Shown here piece by piece: positions 1 to 7,739 of a DNA stretch of 39,532 nt; position 1 is the first letter of the stretch, and each line of letters opens with the position of its first letter. The notes beneath the pieces were generated by a model, which was given only the letters and a program-made list of their open reading frames with translations, made no database searches and was not told the origin of the DNA. The translations under genes were made by a program, and so were the position numbers. This DNA is from Propionibacteriaceae bacterium (GTDB lineage: Bacteria; Actinomycetota; Actinomycetes; Propionibacteriales; Propionibacteriaceae), in NCBI GenBank assembly GCA_031267295.1, contig JAIRZI010000041.1, positions 1-39,532 of the forward strand. Reading direction: 5' to 3'.

Positions 1-53
1 CCCCCCCCCCCCCCCCCCCCCCCCCCCCGCCCCCCCCGCCCCCCCCCCCCCCC
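1..53. repeat. Near-pure poly-C tract at window edge
   Basis: The first 53 bases are all C except for G at positions 29 and 38. Nothing codes here. A tract this long, at the very edge of the sequence, may be a real homopolymer or a sequencing or assembly artefact (poly-G reads at a contig end). The sequence alone cannot decide between these. Confidence 0.9.
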
Positions 54-188
54 AACCACTCGCACCATAAACCCAGACATCAACAATCACTTCAGTATCG
101 CACAATAAGTTGAATACCGAAAGTAATACTAACACCAAACGCATCGATTAAGTTAACGATGAGCTGGGGGGCGTTCAGTTAGAAAGCT

Positions 189-205
189 TCATGCGCAACG
201 CATGA
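189..205 (-). terminator. Hairpin after the moeA-like gene
   Basis: A perfect 7-bp stem (TCATGCG/CGCATGA) with a 3-nt loop lies 12 nt beyond the stop of the minus-strand MoeA-like gene. No good U-tract follows on that strand, so termination by it is plausible rather than certain. Confidence 0.4.
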
Positions 206-217
206 TTAGTCAGTTTC

Positions 218-1543
218 CTAAAACTGCCATATTTGCACCGGCTCGCCGGCAGCGATCTCTGTTTTATCCTCAGGTAGCGCCATCATCGCATCCGCCTGCG
301 CTAAGTCAGCAAGCGTTGCTAAGCGAGAACGCCCACACTGCGTTGCCAGCAAACGTCCGCCAGCTTGCCGCAATTTAACTGGGCATAACTCGAACACACC
401 AGCCTCAGAGTGCATATCAGCAGTGGTGAAACCCAACTGCGGTTGCAGTCTATGCGGCAACACACCCATCAACTTGCGCAACACAGGACGAACGAACAGG
501 AGATAACTACACAATGCCGCCATCGGATCGGCAGGTAGTAGAAACACCGGAACCTTGCGTTCGCCGATCAAAGCAAACGCCTGATCGCTACCAGGTTCCA
601 TAGCTACTTGGCAGAAATCGGCGGCACCGACCCTAGACATCTCATCTCGTAACGCTGCAATACCGATAGCCGAAGTGGCAATTATGATATCGGAACGCAC
701 CAGTTCGCTATCGAACAACTCCCGCATATCAGCTGGTTCAAAAGTCGTAACATCAGTACGCCACACCGTCGCCTTGTCGGCACGCAGTGCAGAACTGATG
801 AGGAATGAACAAGCCGAGCGCAGATGACGTCCCCGCCGGTCACTGTCTGCAACGACATCTAGTTCATTGATACCGTCAAAGCTCAACACCGCTACTCGGG
901 CAGCCGGGCGAGCTAACACACGATCAAATCCAGCAGCAGATAGCACCCCTAATAGCGTTCCAGTGATCTCCTCACCAGGGTGCGCAAAAATTTCACGGTC
1001 GGTAACATCCGCCCCTACACCGCGTACCCAATCGCCGGAGTGTTTCACTTGAAGCAGCGCAATGCTGTCATTGACACGTTCTTCAGTCTCTGCTAGCGGC
1101 ACCACGGCATCCGCGCCCAACGGCAGCGGTTCGCCAGTAGCAACCCGTACGGCAGTACCTTTCTGCAGTACCGGGGTACGCGGTACCACTGACAACGTGA
1201 CGAGTTTCCCCACCACCTGCAAATCTTCGTCAGCGTATTCAGTATCAACGGCGCGCACCGCGTAGCCATCCACTTCAGCTAAATCGGTGTCGGGCACATT
1301 GCCGTCACCCCGGATGCTCTCGCAAAGGGTGAGGCCCAGCGCATCAAATAACTTGATACCGAACTCGGGTTGCGGTTCGACAAGCTCCAGCAGATAGTCG
1401 CTATGGTCGATCACCGCCCGTCGTCCGGCAGCATCTGTGGGAGGGGGGGGCGGGAGAGTTATCGGGGTTACTGCCCCGGTTGAACCGAAATCAGTAGTAT
1501 CACCTGCGGATTGATTTGCAAACAGCGCCATGCCATCTACCAT
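218..1543 (-). CDS. MoeA-like protein with degraded active site
   Basis: The overall fold order is that of MoeA, the enzyme that inserts molybdate into adenylylated molybdopterin. The N-terminal core has VDGYAVRA and the TGEPLPLGADAVV loop, the RGVGAD segment follows, then a MogA-like domain, and the C-terminal barrel comes after VRPVLRKLMG. The catalytic MogA-like motifs are eroded. STGDEL is replaced by SFDGINEL, the SGGVSVG-D loop by TSAIGIAAL, the KPGK lysines by EPGSDQ, and LPGNP by LPADP. The family is clear but molybdenum insertase activity is doubtful; no other cofactor genes lie in the window. The first 45 residues (with a PPPPP run) precede the conserved domain. A GTG at 1414, next to the domain start, is an alternative start, and no clear ribosome site precedes either. 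The gene is divergent from the folate cyclo-ligase, 6 bp away if the longest starts are used. Confidence 0.8.
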   Translation of the reverse strand: MVDGMALFANQSAGDTTDFGSTGAVTPITLPPPPPTDAAGRRAVIDHSDYLLELVEPQPEFGIKLFDALGLTLCESIRGDGNVPDTDLAEVDGYAVRAVDTEYADEDLQVVGKLVTLSVVPRTPVLQKGTAVRVATGEPLPLGADAVVPLAETEERVNDSIALLQVKHSGDWVRGVGADVTDREIFAHPGEEITGTLLGVLSAAGFDRVLARPAARVAVLSFDGINELDVVADSDRRGRHLRSACSFLISSALRADKATVWRTDVTTFEPADMRELFDSELVRSDIIIATSAIGIAALRDEMSRVGAADFCQVAMEPGSDQAFALIGERKVPVFLLPADPMAALCSYLLFVRPVLRKLMGVLPHRLQPQLGFTTADMHSEAGVFELCPVKLRQAGGRLLATQCGRSRLATLADLAQADAMMALPEDKTEIAAGEPVQIWQF

Positions 1544-1549
1544 AAACGC

Positions 1550-2539
1550 ATGTCTATGTCAGATACGAATACAGACACGGCCAAAGCCACAATACGTCGT
1601 GCCACGCTTTCATCTCGGGCGGTTACCGCTGCCACAATTAGACAGCAGCGCGACATGTTGCGTTGCGTAGATGTCGCAGTTATAGCCAGAGGTGTACATG
1701 ATGCTGCTTCACATCACGAGCGAACACCGAGCAGCGCTACCGTTCCCGAAACGCTAGCCGGACGCACGTCAATTCTTACTCAAGTCAGCCAGCAGCAAAA
1801 CAACCGCCCTAACCCAACCAATCAACCCACCCCCACTCAAAACCCCAGCAACCAACAACAAAACAACAACCCAATCAACACACACACCCCCACCACCTTG
1901 AACCCCAACAACCAAACAGCAACAGTAACCCACACCACCCAAAACCCCAGCAGTAGCAGCAGTGAGCAAAATCTTCAAAACCCATGTTTCGCTAACTCTT
2001 ACTATCCAGCTAACACCAACATCGCCCACCCAGACACCAGCGACCTATCTGAGGTGCTCGACGAACAGAAACTGCTAGCTGGCATGATCGTTGCGGTGTA
2101 TCTGTCATACGGCACAGAGCCAAGCACTTTAGACATCGTCAACTTGTTCAACGATTTAGGTGCAACGCTGTTGGCACCGGTTATCGTTGACCCGCTCAGT
2201 GGGTTAGCTATGCCAGCGCCAGCGTGGGCGTGGCACCGCGGTGAAACCATGCAAACTCGTAGCGGTATAGCGCAACCAGTAGGTGAAGCGTTCGGCCCGG
2301 AACTGTTGACACTAGCCGACTTGATTATCATTCCCGGATTAGCGGGCGGCCGTGACGGTTCCCGGCTTGGTGTCGGCGGCGGATGGTATGACCGTGCACT
2401 GCACTACGCTCGCCCTGATACCCTCCGGCTACTACTATTGAACGAAAATGAGGTATACGACACCGTGCCGCACATCGCCCATGATCTTCGAGTAGACGCA
2501 CTCATCACCGAAGTAGGCTTGACGCTAACAAAACCATAA
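1550..2539 (+). CDS. 5-formyltetrahydrofolate cyclo-ligase with Q/N/P/T-rich insert
   Basis: Predicted to convert 5-formyl-THF plus ATP to 5,10-methenyl-THF in cytosolic folate metabolism. The family hallmarks are the C-terminal SRLGVGGGWYDR nucleotide/folate loop, VYLSYGTEPST and LIIIPGLA. The N-terminal basic helix (about residues 12-45) also fits. Family members are usually near 190-200 residues, while this one is about 329 because roughly residues 50-165 are extra. That insert contains a low-complexity Q/N/P/T stretch (about 81-145) between the first helix and the catalytic core. The frame stays open throughout. ATG 1550 is chosen because the N-terminal helix is needed and the reading frame before it overlaps the divergent MoeA-like gene; ATG 1556 is equally possible. 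No strong ribosome site is visible. A phylogenetic link to the neighbouring MoeA/GNAT genes is known from other actinobacteria. Confidence 0.88.
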   Translation: MSMSDTNTDTAKATIRRATLSSRAVTAATIRQQRDMLRCVDVAVIARGVHDAASHHERTPSSATVPETLAGRTSILTQVSQQQNNRPNPTNQPTPTQNPSNQQQNNNPINTHTPTTLNPNNQTATVTHTTQNPSSSSSEQNLQNPCFANSYYPANTNIAHPDTSDLSEVLDEQKLLAGMIVAVYLSYGTEPSTLDIVNLFNDLGATLLAPVIVDPLSGLAMPAPAWAWHRGETMQTRSGIAQPVGEAFGPELLTLADLIIIPGLAGGRDGSRLGVGGGWYDRALHYARPDTLRLLLLNENEVYDTVPHIAHDLRVDALITEVGLTLTKP

Positions 2540-2708
2540 GCCGACATACCGGTGCAACGCTTAACCATAGTTAAAGCCAAACGTCAACGAATGTTTTTCA
2601 CAGCGATAGCGGCAGTGGATACGTATGTAACACCTAGCCATAGGCGAAAACAAACACCAATGGCACAAAAACAGCAGATTTATCAATATCTTCGCGGCAC
2701 TAAGACAG

Positions 2709-2758
2709 TTTTCCACAGTTAGTCGAGTTGCTGATGGTTTGCCAAGAAGTTATCCACA
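2709..2758 (+). promoter_or_regulatory. Pair of DnaA-box-like sites
   Basis: TTTTCCACA at 2709-2717 and TTATCCACA at 2750-2758 lie in the same orientation, 41 bp start to start. The second is an exact match to the classical DnaA box and the first differs by one base. They sit in a 269-bp gene-free spacer (2540-2808) that is otherwise featureless apart from A/T-rich patches. No dnaA, dnaN or rpmH is near, so a role in regulation or DnaA titration is more likely than an origin. Confidence 0.5.
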
Positions 2759-2808
2759 ATTTACGGATTCAGTGACCTATTTTGGTTACTGAGCACTAGA
2801 GATAGAAC

Positions 2809-3435
2809 GTGAGAAAAATCAGTATTGCCGGGCTTATCAGATTAGTTCGCTGGCACCGCCTCGGCTTGGGGTTGGCGGCAGTAGCAGTGAGCGTGTTAGC
2901 TGGAGTGTCAATGATAACGACGGCTATTCGCGGCTCTACCACGCCCATCGTGGTAGCCGTTCATGCAATCTCCCCAGGCGCTCAAATCAGCGCCACTGAT
3001 GTGAAGTTGGTGGAGTGGCCAGTTGAATACGCACCGCCGGAAGCATTTAACACGCTCGCGGAAGTAGTGGGACGCCGGATGGTGAGTCGGGTATCTGAAG
3101 GAGTGCCTTTGACGAATGACGGTTTCACCATAGCTGCCATCCGTGACGACACCACCGCCGAAGTGTTGGTGCCGGTACGCACCCGCGACACCGCGATGCT
3201 CACACTGCTACACCCCGGGGCGCTGGTAACCCTAGTGGGCGTTGCGCCGGAGGGATACGCAGAAACATTAGCCACTCAGGTACGTGTAGTTTCGCTACCC
3301 GATTCAATTGAAGAAGATGCCATTATGGGTGGCAGTATCGACAGCGGCGCACTCATTGTGATTGCTTGTCGCCGTGCAGATGCTATTACTATCGCCGGAG
3401 CGGCCGGAATGACAATCACTATCATCATTGAATAA
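2809..3435 (+). CDS. SAF-domain membrane protein (CpaB/RcpC-like)
   Basis: A 208-residue protein with a basic N-terminus and one membrane helix (about residues 18-40), then an extracytoplasmic SAF domain (about 46-110). The SAF features are the VVVAVHAISPGAQISATDVKL start and the VGRRMVSRVSEGVPLT strand-turn. A C-terminal beta-rich segment follows. SAF domains occur in CpaB/RcpC pilus assembly proteins and in short actinobacterial proteins coded beside 5-formyltetrahydrofolate cyclo-ligase, which is the context here; no pilus genes are nearby. The start is GTG at 2809, shortly after a weak purine-rich stretch. The gene converges on the minus-strand ORF ending at 3453, leaving 17 bp. Exact function unknown. 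Confidence 0.75.
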   Translation: MRKISIAGLIRLVRWHRLGLGLAAVAVSVLAGVSMITTAIRGSTTPIVVAVHAISPGAQISATDVKLVEWPVEYAPPEAFNTLAEVVGRRMVSRVSEGVPLTNDGFTIAAIRDDTTAEVLVPVRTRDTAMLTLLHPGALVTLVGVAPEGYAETLATQVRVVSLPDSIEEDAIMGGSIDSGALIVIACRRADAITIAGAAGMTITIIIE

Positions 3436-3452
3436 TCGCGATATTGCTAAGT

Positions 3453-3962
3453 TCAACCCACCGAGCCATGATGCGGAGGCACTTCGGCCAACAGTCGAGC
3501 GTCCCCAGCAGTTAGCGCAGTGGAAGCGTCACGTAACCTCACCTTAGCTGGCGCCGTTAAGGCCATCACGGCAGCACGAGCGGAAACGAACTGAGCAGCG
3601 CTACCTGCATACTCATTCGCCGCTACCGGCAATGGCCAGCGGTTACCAGCAGCTCTCCTAGCGTCACGTAACGCGGTAATGCGCCGTGAACTCCACCCTG
3701 CTGTGGCTAGCCAAGCCGCTACAGCGGCAGCGTCTTCTGGCGACACTCGTTGCGTAGGCAACGCCACTAGTTCACCAGTCAACGATTTGGCCAACGCCGT
3801 CAATAGTGTGCGGGCGGCGGACGGAAACTCGCAAGAAACCGCGTTGGAAACTTGAGCGTCGTAACTACACTCTTTAGCAATATCGCTAACTTGAGGTACT
3901 TCGCACGGAAACTTAGCCGCTCCACTTACCCCATTCGTTTGTTCAAGTTGTGTGCCATCCAT
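3453..3962 (-). CDS. Hypothetical alanine-rich protein downstream of tRNA-Arg
   Basis: An open frame of about 170 residues fills the otherwise empty space between the SAF gene and tRNA-Arg. The C-terminal two thirds is Ala/Arg-rich and helical in character (for example PEDAAAVAAWLATAGW and RRITALRDARRAAG), while the N-terminus is less regular. I recognise no family. The only ATG (3962) lies two bases beyond the tRNA discriminator base, so a normal ribosome site is impossible unless the true start is an internal TTG or GTG. The message could come from tRNA 3' processing, or translation may start further in. It could also be a decayed gene. Confidence 0.4.
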   Translation of the reverse strand: MDGTQLEQTNGVSGAAKFPCEVPQVSDIAKECSYDAQVSNAVSCEFPSAARTLLTALAKSLTGELVALPTQRVSPEDAAAVAAWLATAGWSSRRITALRDARRAAGNRWPLPVAANEYAGSAAQFVSARAAVMALTAPAKVRLRDASTALTAGDARLLAEVPPHHGSVG

Positions 3963-3963
3963 G

Positions 3964-4036
3964 CGACCCCGGGGCGACTCGAACGCCCGACACATGGTTT
4001 AGGAAACCACTGCTCTATCCACTGAGCTACGGGGTC
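3964..4036 (-). tRNA. tRNA-Arg (CCT)
   Basis: A 73-nt cloverleaf: acceptor GACCCCG/CGGGGTC with discriminator G, D arm GCTC/GAGC, anticodon loop TTCCTAA (anticodon CCT), and T arm with TTCGAGT. The 3' CCA is not encoded. Confidence 0.96.
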
Positions 4037-4125
4037 AAGTCCAGTCGCGGCTCGACCAAGCCCTAATTCTACAAGTTAGTTGATCGATTCTTGGCAGAGC
4101 GTCGCTTTTGGTACGAACCTCTCGG

Positions 4126-4593
4126 CTAGTTCTTAACAAGCAGGATGTCATCATCATCGGGGGCGGGCGTTTCAACAGCATCGCGACGCGACAATTCAAC
4201 GAAACCACAGTTCTCCAGCACCGCCAAAGCTCGCGGGTTAGTAGAGAGCACATGAGCATGAATCGGACGGCTGTGATCCAGACTGAGTATTCGAGCCATA
4301 GCTTCCGTAGCCAAACCTCGACCCCAAGCTATTCGGCGAATCCAGTAGAACACTTCTCGCCCAGCCGGCCCGTCAAAAGTCATAATAGCTCCGACAAAAT
4401 GCCCCGCCACCATCATGGAGTAGAGCTTGATACTCGGGTCGGCTTTTAGCTTTTCAATATGAGCTTCAAACTCGGCGCGAGTATCCGTGTCTATAATCAC
4501 GAAAGGTGCCATTTGTCGAGAATCTGGGTCGGAGAGCATACCAAACATCGCATCCATGTCGGTACCCTGCACGGGACGCAAAACCACTGCCAT
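4126..4593 (-). CDS. GNAT-family N-acetyltransferase (RimJ/RimL-like)
   Basis: A 155-residue single-domain GNAT protein, expected to move an acetyl group from acetyl-CoA to an amine such as a protein N-terminus. The N-terminal VLRPVQGTDMDAMFGMLSDP fits the first strand and helix of the fold. The acetyl-CoA-binding turn is RIAWGRGLATEAM (about residues 86-98), and the closing NPRALAVLENCGF is the typical RimJ/RimL motif. The short acidic tail (PAPDDDDILL) is not conserved in the family. A MoeA-cyclo-ligase-RimJ neighbourhood is seen in other actinobacteria, which supports the subgroup. It lies 89 bp upstream of tRNA-Arg on the same strand. Its substrate cannot be read from sequence. Confidence 0.85.
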   Translation of the reverse strand: MAVVLRPVQGTDMDAMFGMLSDPDSRQMAPFVIIDTDTRAEFEAHIEKLKADPSIKLYSMMVAGHFVGAIMTFDGPAGREVFYWIRRIAWGRGLATEAMARILSLDHSRPIHAHVLSTNPRALAVLENCGFVELSRRDAVETPAPDDDDILLVKN

Positions 4594-4835
4594 GTTTACA
4601 TGCTACGGCAACTAACTTATAGAAGCACCGATTAATCAAGCGTAATTGCATGAAATGAACAGATTGAGCGGTCTTCTCTCGTCTTACCAGCAGCGGAGCT
4701 AAGTAACGTTTCTATTCTCAAACACCTTATCCAAACGTTATTAACGCGGTTTTGCCGTTTGCTTCCTGCTTCCTAGAAATTATTTAGCGATGCGCGCACG
4801 CCCTCGCTGCTAGCGATGAAACCTAACTTTTATCA
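4594..4835. other. Gene-free spacer
   Basis: About 240 bp between the GNAT gene and the small acidic protein, both on the minus strand. I see no convincing ORF or RNA. AACGTTT near 4707 and AAACGTT near 4733 form a loose inverted repeat. It probably contains the GNAT promoter. Confidence 0.5.
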
Positions 4836-5129
4836 CTACAGCTTTGCAAGTTCTGCGAGCTGCTCTTGCGCGCCAGAAAGTGCTTCAACGGTGAGTACCC
4901 CAGTGGGTGAGGCGACCAACTCCACCACTTGCGCACCCTGCGTATTCACCCCCACTACCGTGTCTGTGATCATCCAATCGACGGTGTTTAACCACTCCTC
5001 AGTTTCGTTGAACTGCTCATCTGTCGCCGAATCGGGCAACACCATGAACCCCTGCCCCACCTCAGGGCACAGAAAGACAGCTAGCGGTGTATCCACTCCC
5101 ACCACCGGAGGCCACTGTGTGCTTGCCAT
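4836..5129 (-). CDS. Small acidic hypothetical protein coupled to MmpL-like gene
   Basis: A 97-residue soluble, acidic protein without a signal peptide or membrane helix. The ATG lies one base past the TGA of the MmpL-like transporter (arrangement TGATATG), so it is almost certainly co-transcribed and probably translated by termination-reinitiation. Features are a central DEQFNETEEWLNTVDWM segment, a VVELVASPTG strand and a helical end AQEQLAELAKL. I do not recognise a family. Its position suggests an accessory role for the transporter, which is inference. Confidence 0.65.
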   Translation of the reverse strand: MASTQWPPVVGVDTPLAVFLCPEVGQGFMVLPDSATDEQFNETEEWLNTVDWMITDTVVGVNTQGAQVVELVASPTGVLTVEALSGAQEQLAELAKL

Positions 5130-5130
5130 A

Positions 5131-7404
5131 TCAGTGTATTATCTTAAACTTTTCATACAGCCAGGCAAGTGGTTTCGGTGCCCACCAATTCCAGCGTCCA
5201 AGTACTGTCATAGTAGCGGGCACTAACAACATTCGCACCAAAGTCGCGTCCGTCAACACTGTGATAGCGAGCGCCACTCCGATTTCCTTGATGGCAACCA
5301 TGTCACCAAAAGTAAACCCGACGAACACCGCGACGATGATAGCCGCAGCCGATGTGATGATACGCCCAGAGCGCTGTAATCCGCGTTCCACCGCTTCGTC
5401 ATTTGTGAACCCAGCATCCCAATATTCTTTGATGCGCGCCAACAAGAACACCTCATAATCCATAGCTAACCCGAACCCAAATGAGATCGCGCAGACAATG
5501 ATGAACGTCTCCAATCCCAACACTTTTGGCATCCCTAACCACCCATGCTCGAAGATGAAAACCGTTGCCCCCAAAGATGCCAACAGCGACAATGAATTGA
5601 TGAGTAACGCCTTAAACGGCACTATCAAAGAGCCGGTCATTAGGAACAACAACACCAGCACTGAAATCAGCACGATAGCGCCCGCTAATGGAGCATTTCG
5701 CCAGATAGCCGCAACGAAATCATGTTGCTGCGCCGCCGCACCACCTACCAGAATCGGGTACTCAATATCTAAACCATCACCGGCACGCAACGCAAGCACC
5801 ATGTCGGTGATCTTCTCACCAACCTGATCTTGTGCAGCGACGTGTAACGAAATCAGCGTGCGAGTGGGGTCGGACGCTAAAGGTTGCGGTGGCATTACGA
5901 AATCCACGTCCGGCAGTGAACCCAGATACTGATACAGCGGCAATGCACTATCAGCCGTGGTGTCAGCCACCACCACAATCGACTGGCTACGCAGTGCCGG
6001 ATACTGGTTCTGCACAATATCGTATGCCGTAGCCACTGGAGCATCAGGCGGTAAGTATTCGTCAAACGCCGTGCGAGCTTTAAGGTCGCGAATCGGCCAA
6101 GCCATCGCAGCAAGAATGGCAGCAACCACCGTCATAATTATCCAAGGATGACCGTGCACAAAATGCGCCAGTTTAGAGAACACACCATGATCGCCAGACG
6201 AATCACTCATCGCTTTAGACAACTGTTTCAGCCCAGGCACACGCGAAATCAGCGCCGGACGTACCAAAGCGTTCCCAAGCAACACGATCACTGCGGGCAC
6301 TAAAGTAACCGCCGTAGACACTGCGAGCACCGTCACCACCACGGCACCAAAAGCGATAGTTTTGAAGATGGCCGATTCCATAACAAACAGACCAGCTAAA
6401 GCACAGGCGATAGTCAACGCAGAAAATGACACCGTACGCCCCGCAGTGGCAACGGTATTACGCACCGCTCGAACCACCACCGCAGGTACATCCACTTCGG
6501 AGTGATGAGCTTCCGGGATAACGGTCGGCACATCATCACCGGAGAGAATCTCGGCCAACTCTTCGCGGTAACGCGACACCACTAGCAGACCATAGTCGAT
6601 TGATAACGCCACACCGATGATAGAGATCACGTTCAAGTTAAACGAATCCACACCTCGGTAGAACGTCAGCGCCCACACCGCGCCCAACCCCACCCCGATT
6701 GAAACCAATGCGCCTAATAGCGGCAATCCGGCGGCGATAACACCTCCGAAAACAATAATCATTAGCAGTAGCGCAATTGGTAGCCCAACACTTTCAGAAC
6801 GGATGAGGTCTTCACGTACCAGTTCGTTGATGCTATCGCCCACTTTAGCGTTGGAAAGTTCGTACACCCGCGCATCGGGCAGGGTTTGACGTAACGCTGT
6901 CTGCAATGTGGCAGCCGAATCATCCAACGTTTTTCGTGCGGTATGCAGCGCTTCGCCGTCTAAGTCGGAAAACTCAGGTTTTAAGGTGACTACGGCAGCA
7001 AAACCCGCGCCCTGCGACGAGTAGAACCCCAACGCCTGTTGACCTTGCGGATCGGGGAAACTGAATGGGCTGGTCACTGCGGATATCCATTCGTTGCTCA
7101 TCATCCCGTACAGCGCCGTCACCATAGCGCCAACTTTTGTTTGATCAGTGAATAACTGCGCCACCGGCACACCGTCGACTACCAACACCACAGATTCGCT
7201 ACCATCGGCAGCCCGCGTCAACCGTTCCACTTCAGACGATTCGGTGCCAGTCGCCATAGTTTCCGACGATTCCATACGATCAAACAACCCACCTTGTCCA
7301 AACCCGAAGAATGCCCCCCCGACGGCAGCGCCCAATATCAACAGCCAAAAGAAGATAAATATTCGCGGGTGCTTAGTAAGACCGTTCCCCAGTTTTGTGA
7401 ACAT
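5131..7404 (-). CDS. MMPL-family (RND superfamily) transporter
   Basis: A 757-residue integral membrane protein with the internal duplication of the RND superfamily. Each half has one helix (about 13-35 and 418-438), a large extracytoplasmic loop and a five-helix bundle (about 205-385 and 575-745). The Asp-Tyr proton-relay pairs are intact in both halves: LSIDYGLLVVSRYRE (D270-Y271) and LAMDYEVFLLARIKE (D649-Y650). MmpL proteins export lipids or siderophores using the proton gradient; short ones like this also act in general efflux. The cytoplasmic stretch between the halves (near 385-415) is short. A good ribosome site (GAGGA) lies 9 nt before the ATG. The downstream small acidic gene is coupled. 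No regulator gene is adjacent, and the substrate is unknown. Confidence 0.92.
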   Translation of the reverse strand: MFTKLGNGLTKHPRIFIFFWLLILGAAVGGAFFGFGQGGLFDRMESSETMATGTESSEVERLTRAADGSESVVLVVDGVPVAQLFTDQTKVGAMVTALYGMMSNEWISAVTSPFSFPDPQGQQALGFYSSQGAGFAAVVTLKPEFSDLDGEALHTARKTLDDSAATLQTALRQTLPDARVYELSNAKVGDSINELVREDLIRSESVGLPIALLLMIIVFGGVIAAGLPLLGALVSIGVGLGAVWALTFYRGVDSFNLNVISIIGVALSIDYGLLVVSRYREELAEILSGDDVPTVIPEAHHSEVDVPAVVVRAVRNTVATAGRTVSFSALTIACALAGLFVMESAIFKTIAFGAVVVTVLAVSTAVTLVPAVIVLLGNALVRPALISRVPGLKQLSKAMSDSSGDHGVFSKLAHFVHGHPWIIMTVVAAILAAMAWPIRDLKARTAFDEYLPPDAPVATAYDIVQNQYPALRSQSIVVVADTTADSALPLYQYLGSLPDVDFVMPPQPLASDPTRTLISLHVAAQDQVGEKITDMVLALRAGDGLDIEYPILVGGAAAQQHDFVAAIWRNAPLAGAIVLISVLVLLFLMTGSLIVPFKALLINSLSLLASLGATVFIFEHGWLGMPKVLGLETFIIVCAISFGFGLAMDYEVFLLARIKEYWDAGFTNDEAVERGLQRSGRIITSAAAIIVAVFVGFTFGDMVAIKEIGVALAITVLTDATLVRMLLVPATMTVLGRWNWWAPKPLAWLYEKFKIIH

Positions 7405-7465
7405 ATTGTGCCGTCCTCATACGAGATAAATATTCAGTAGTCAATAATCGGTGCCCGATACTGCA

Positions 7466-7533
7466 AGAGGTGGTCGCGTTGCCGCTAAGGTTGAACGCTG
7501 TAGCGCACCCGACGGCCGTCATCAACCACCTCT
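7466..7533. repeat. Separated 9-bp inverted repeat upstream of MmpL-like gene
   Basis: AGAGGTGGT (7466-7474) and ACCACCTCT (7525-7533) are perfect inverted arms with a 50-bp spacer. They sit 60-130 bp upstream of the MmpL-like start and before tRNA-Thr. They could be an operator pair for the divergent promoters or chance. Confidence 0.3.
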
Positions 7534-7556
7534 GCTCTAGTGTATCCGTCCTTGGC

Positions 7557-7585
7557 TTGACTTTGGGAGCTAGCGGCAAAATACG
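7557..7585 (+). promoter_or_regulatory. Possible tRNA-Thr promoter
   Basis: TTGACT at 7557-7562 is a good -35 element. The -10 match (AATACG after a 17-bp spacer) is weak. The placement, about 35 bp before the tRNA, is right for a stable-RNA promoter. Confidence 0.35.
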
Positions 7586-7619
7586 GCAGAATATACCAAG
7601 TGCGATGCGCACGCTTGCC

Positions 7620-7692
7620 GCCTCCGTAGCTCAGCGGTCAGAGTTCTCGCCTTGTAAGCGAGCGGTCGAGGGTTCGACTCCCTCCGGGGGCT
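7620..7692 (+). tRNA. tRNA-Thr (TGT)
   Basis: A 73-nt cloverleaf: acceptor GCCTCCG/CGGGGGC with one T-G wobble, anticodon loop CTTGTAA (anticodon TGT), T loop TTCGACT. The 3' CCA is not encoded. A CTTTTTAT run follows directly and may terminate the transcript. Confidence 0.96.
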
Positions 7693-7739
7693 CTTTTTAT
7701 AAGGATTTAATATTAGCTTTATCAGGTATCGTTATCTCT

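Noticed and set aside
1769-2029. Minus-strand hydrophobic frame inside the cyclo-ligase gene
   Set aside because: Shadow of the Q/N/P/T-rich insert; its Val/Gly/Leu richness follows from G/T-rich composition.
2540-2808. Chromosomal origin (oriC)
   Set aside because: Only two DnaA boxes, no dnaA, dnaN or rpmH nearby, and no clear unwinding element.
7373-7612. Minus-strand frame upstream of the MmpL-like gene
   Set aside because: It has no family, overlaps the promoter region and likely tRNA-Thr control signals, and ends inside the transporter gene.
7470-7739. N-terminal extension of the SHOCT-like protein across tRNA-Thr
   Set aside because: The frame is open by chance through the tRNA; a protein start inside or upstream of a tRNA is unlikely.
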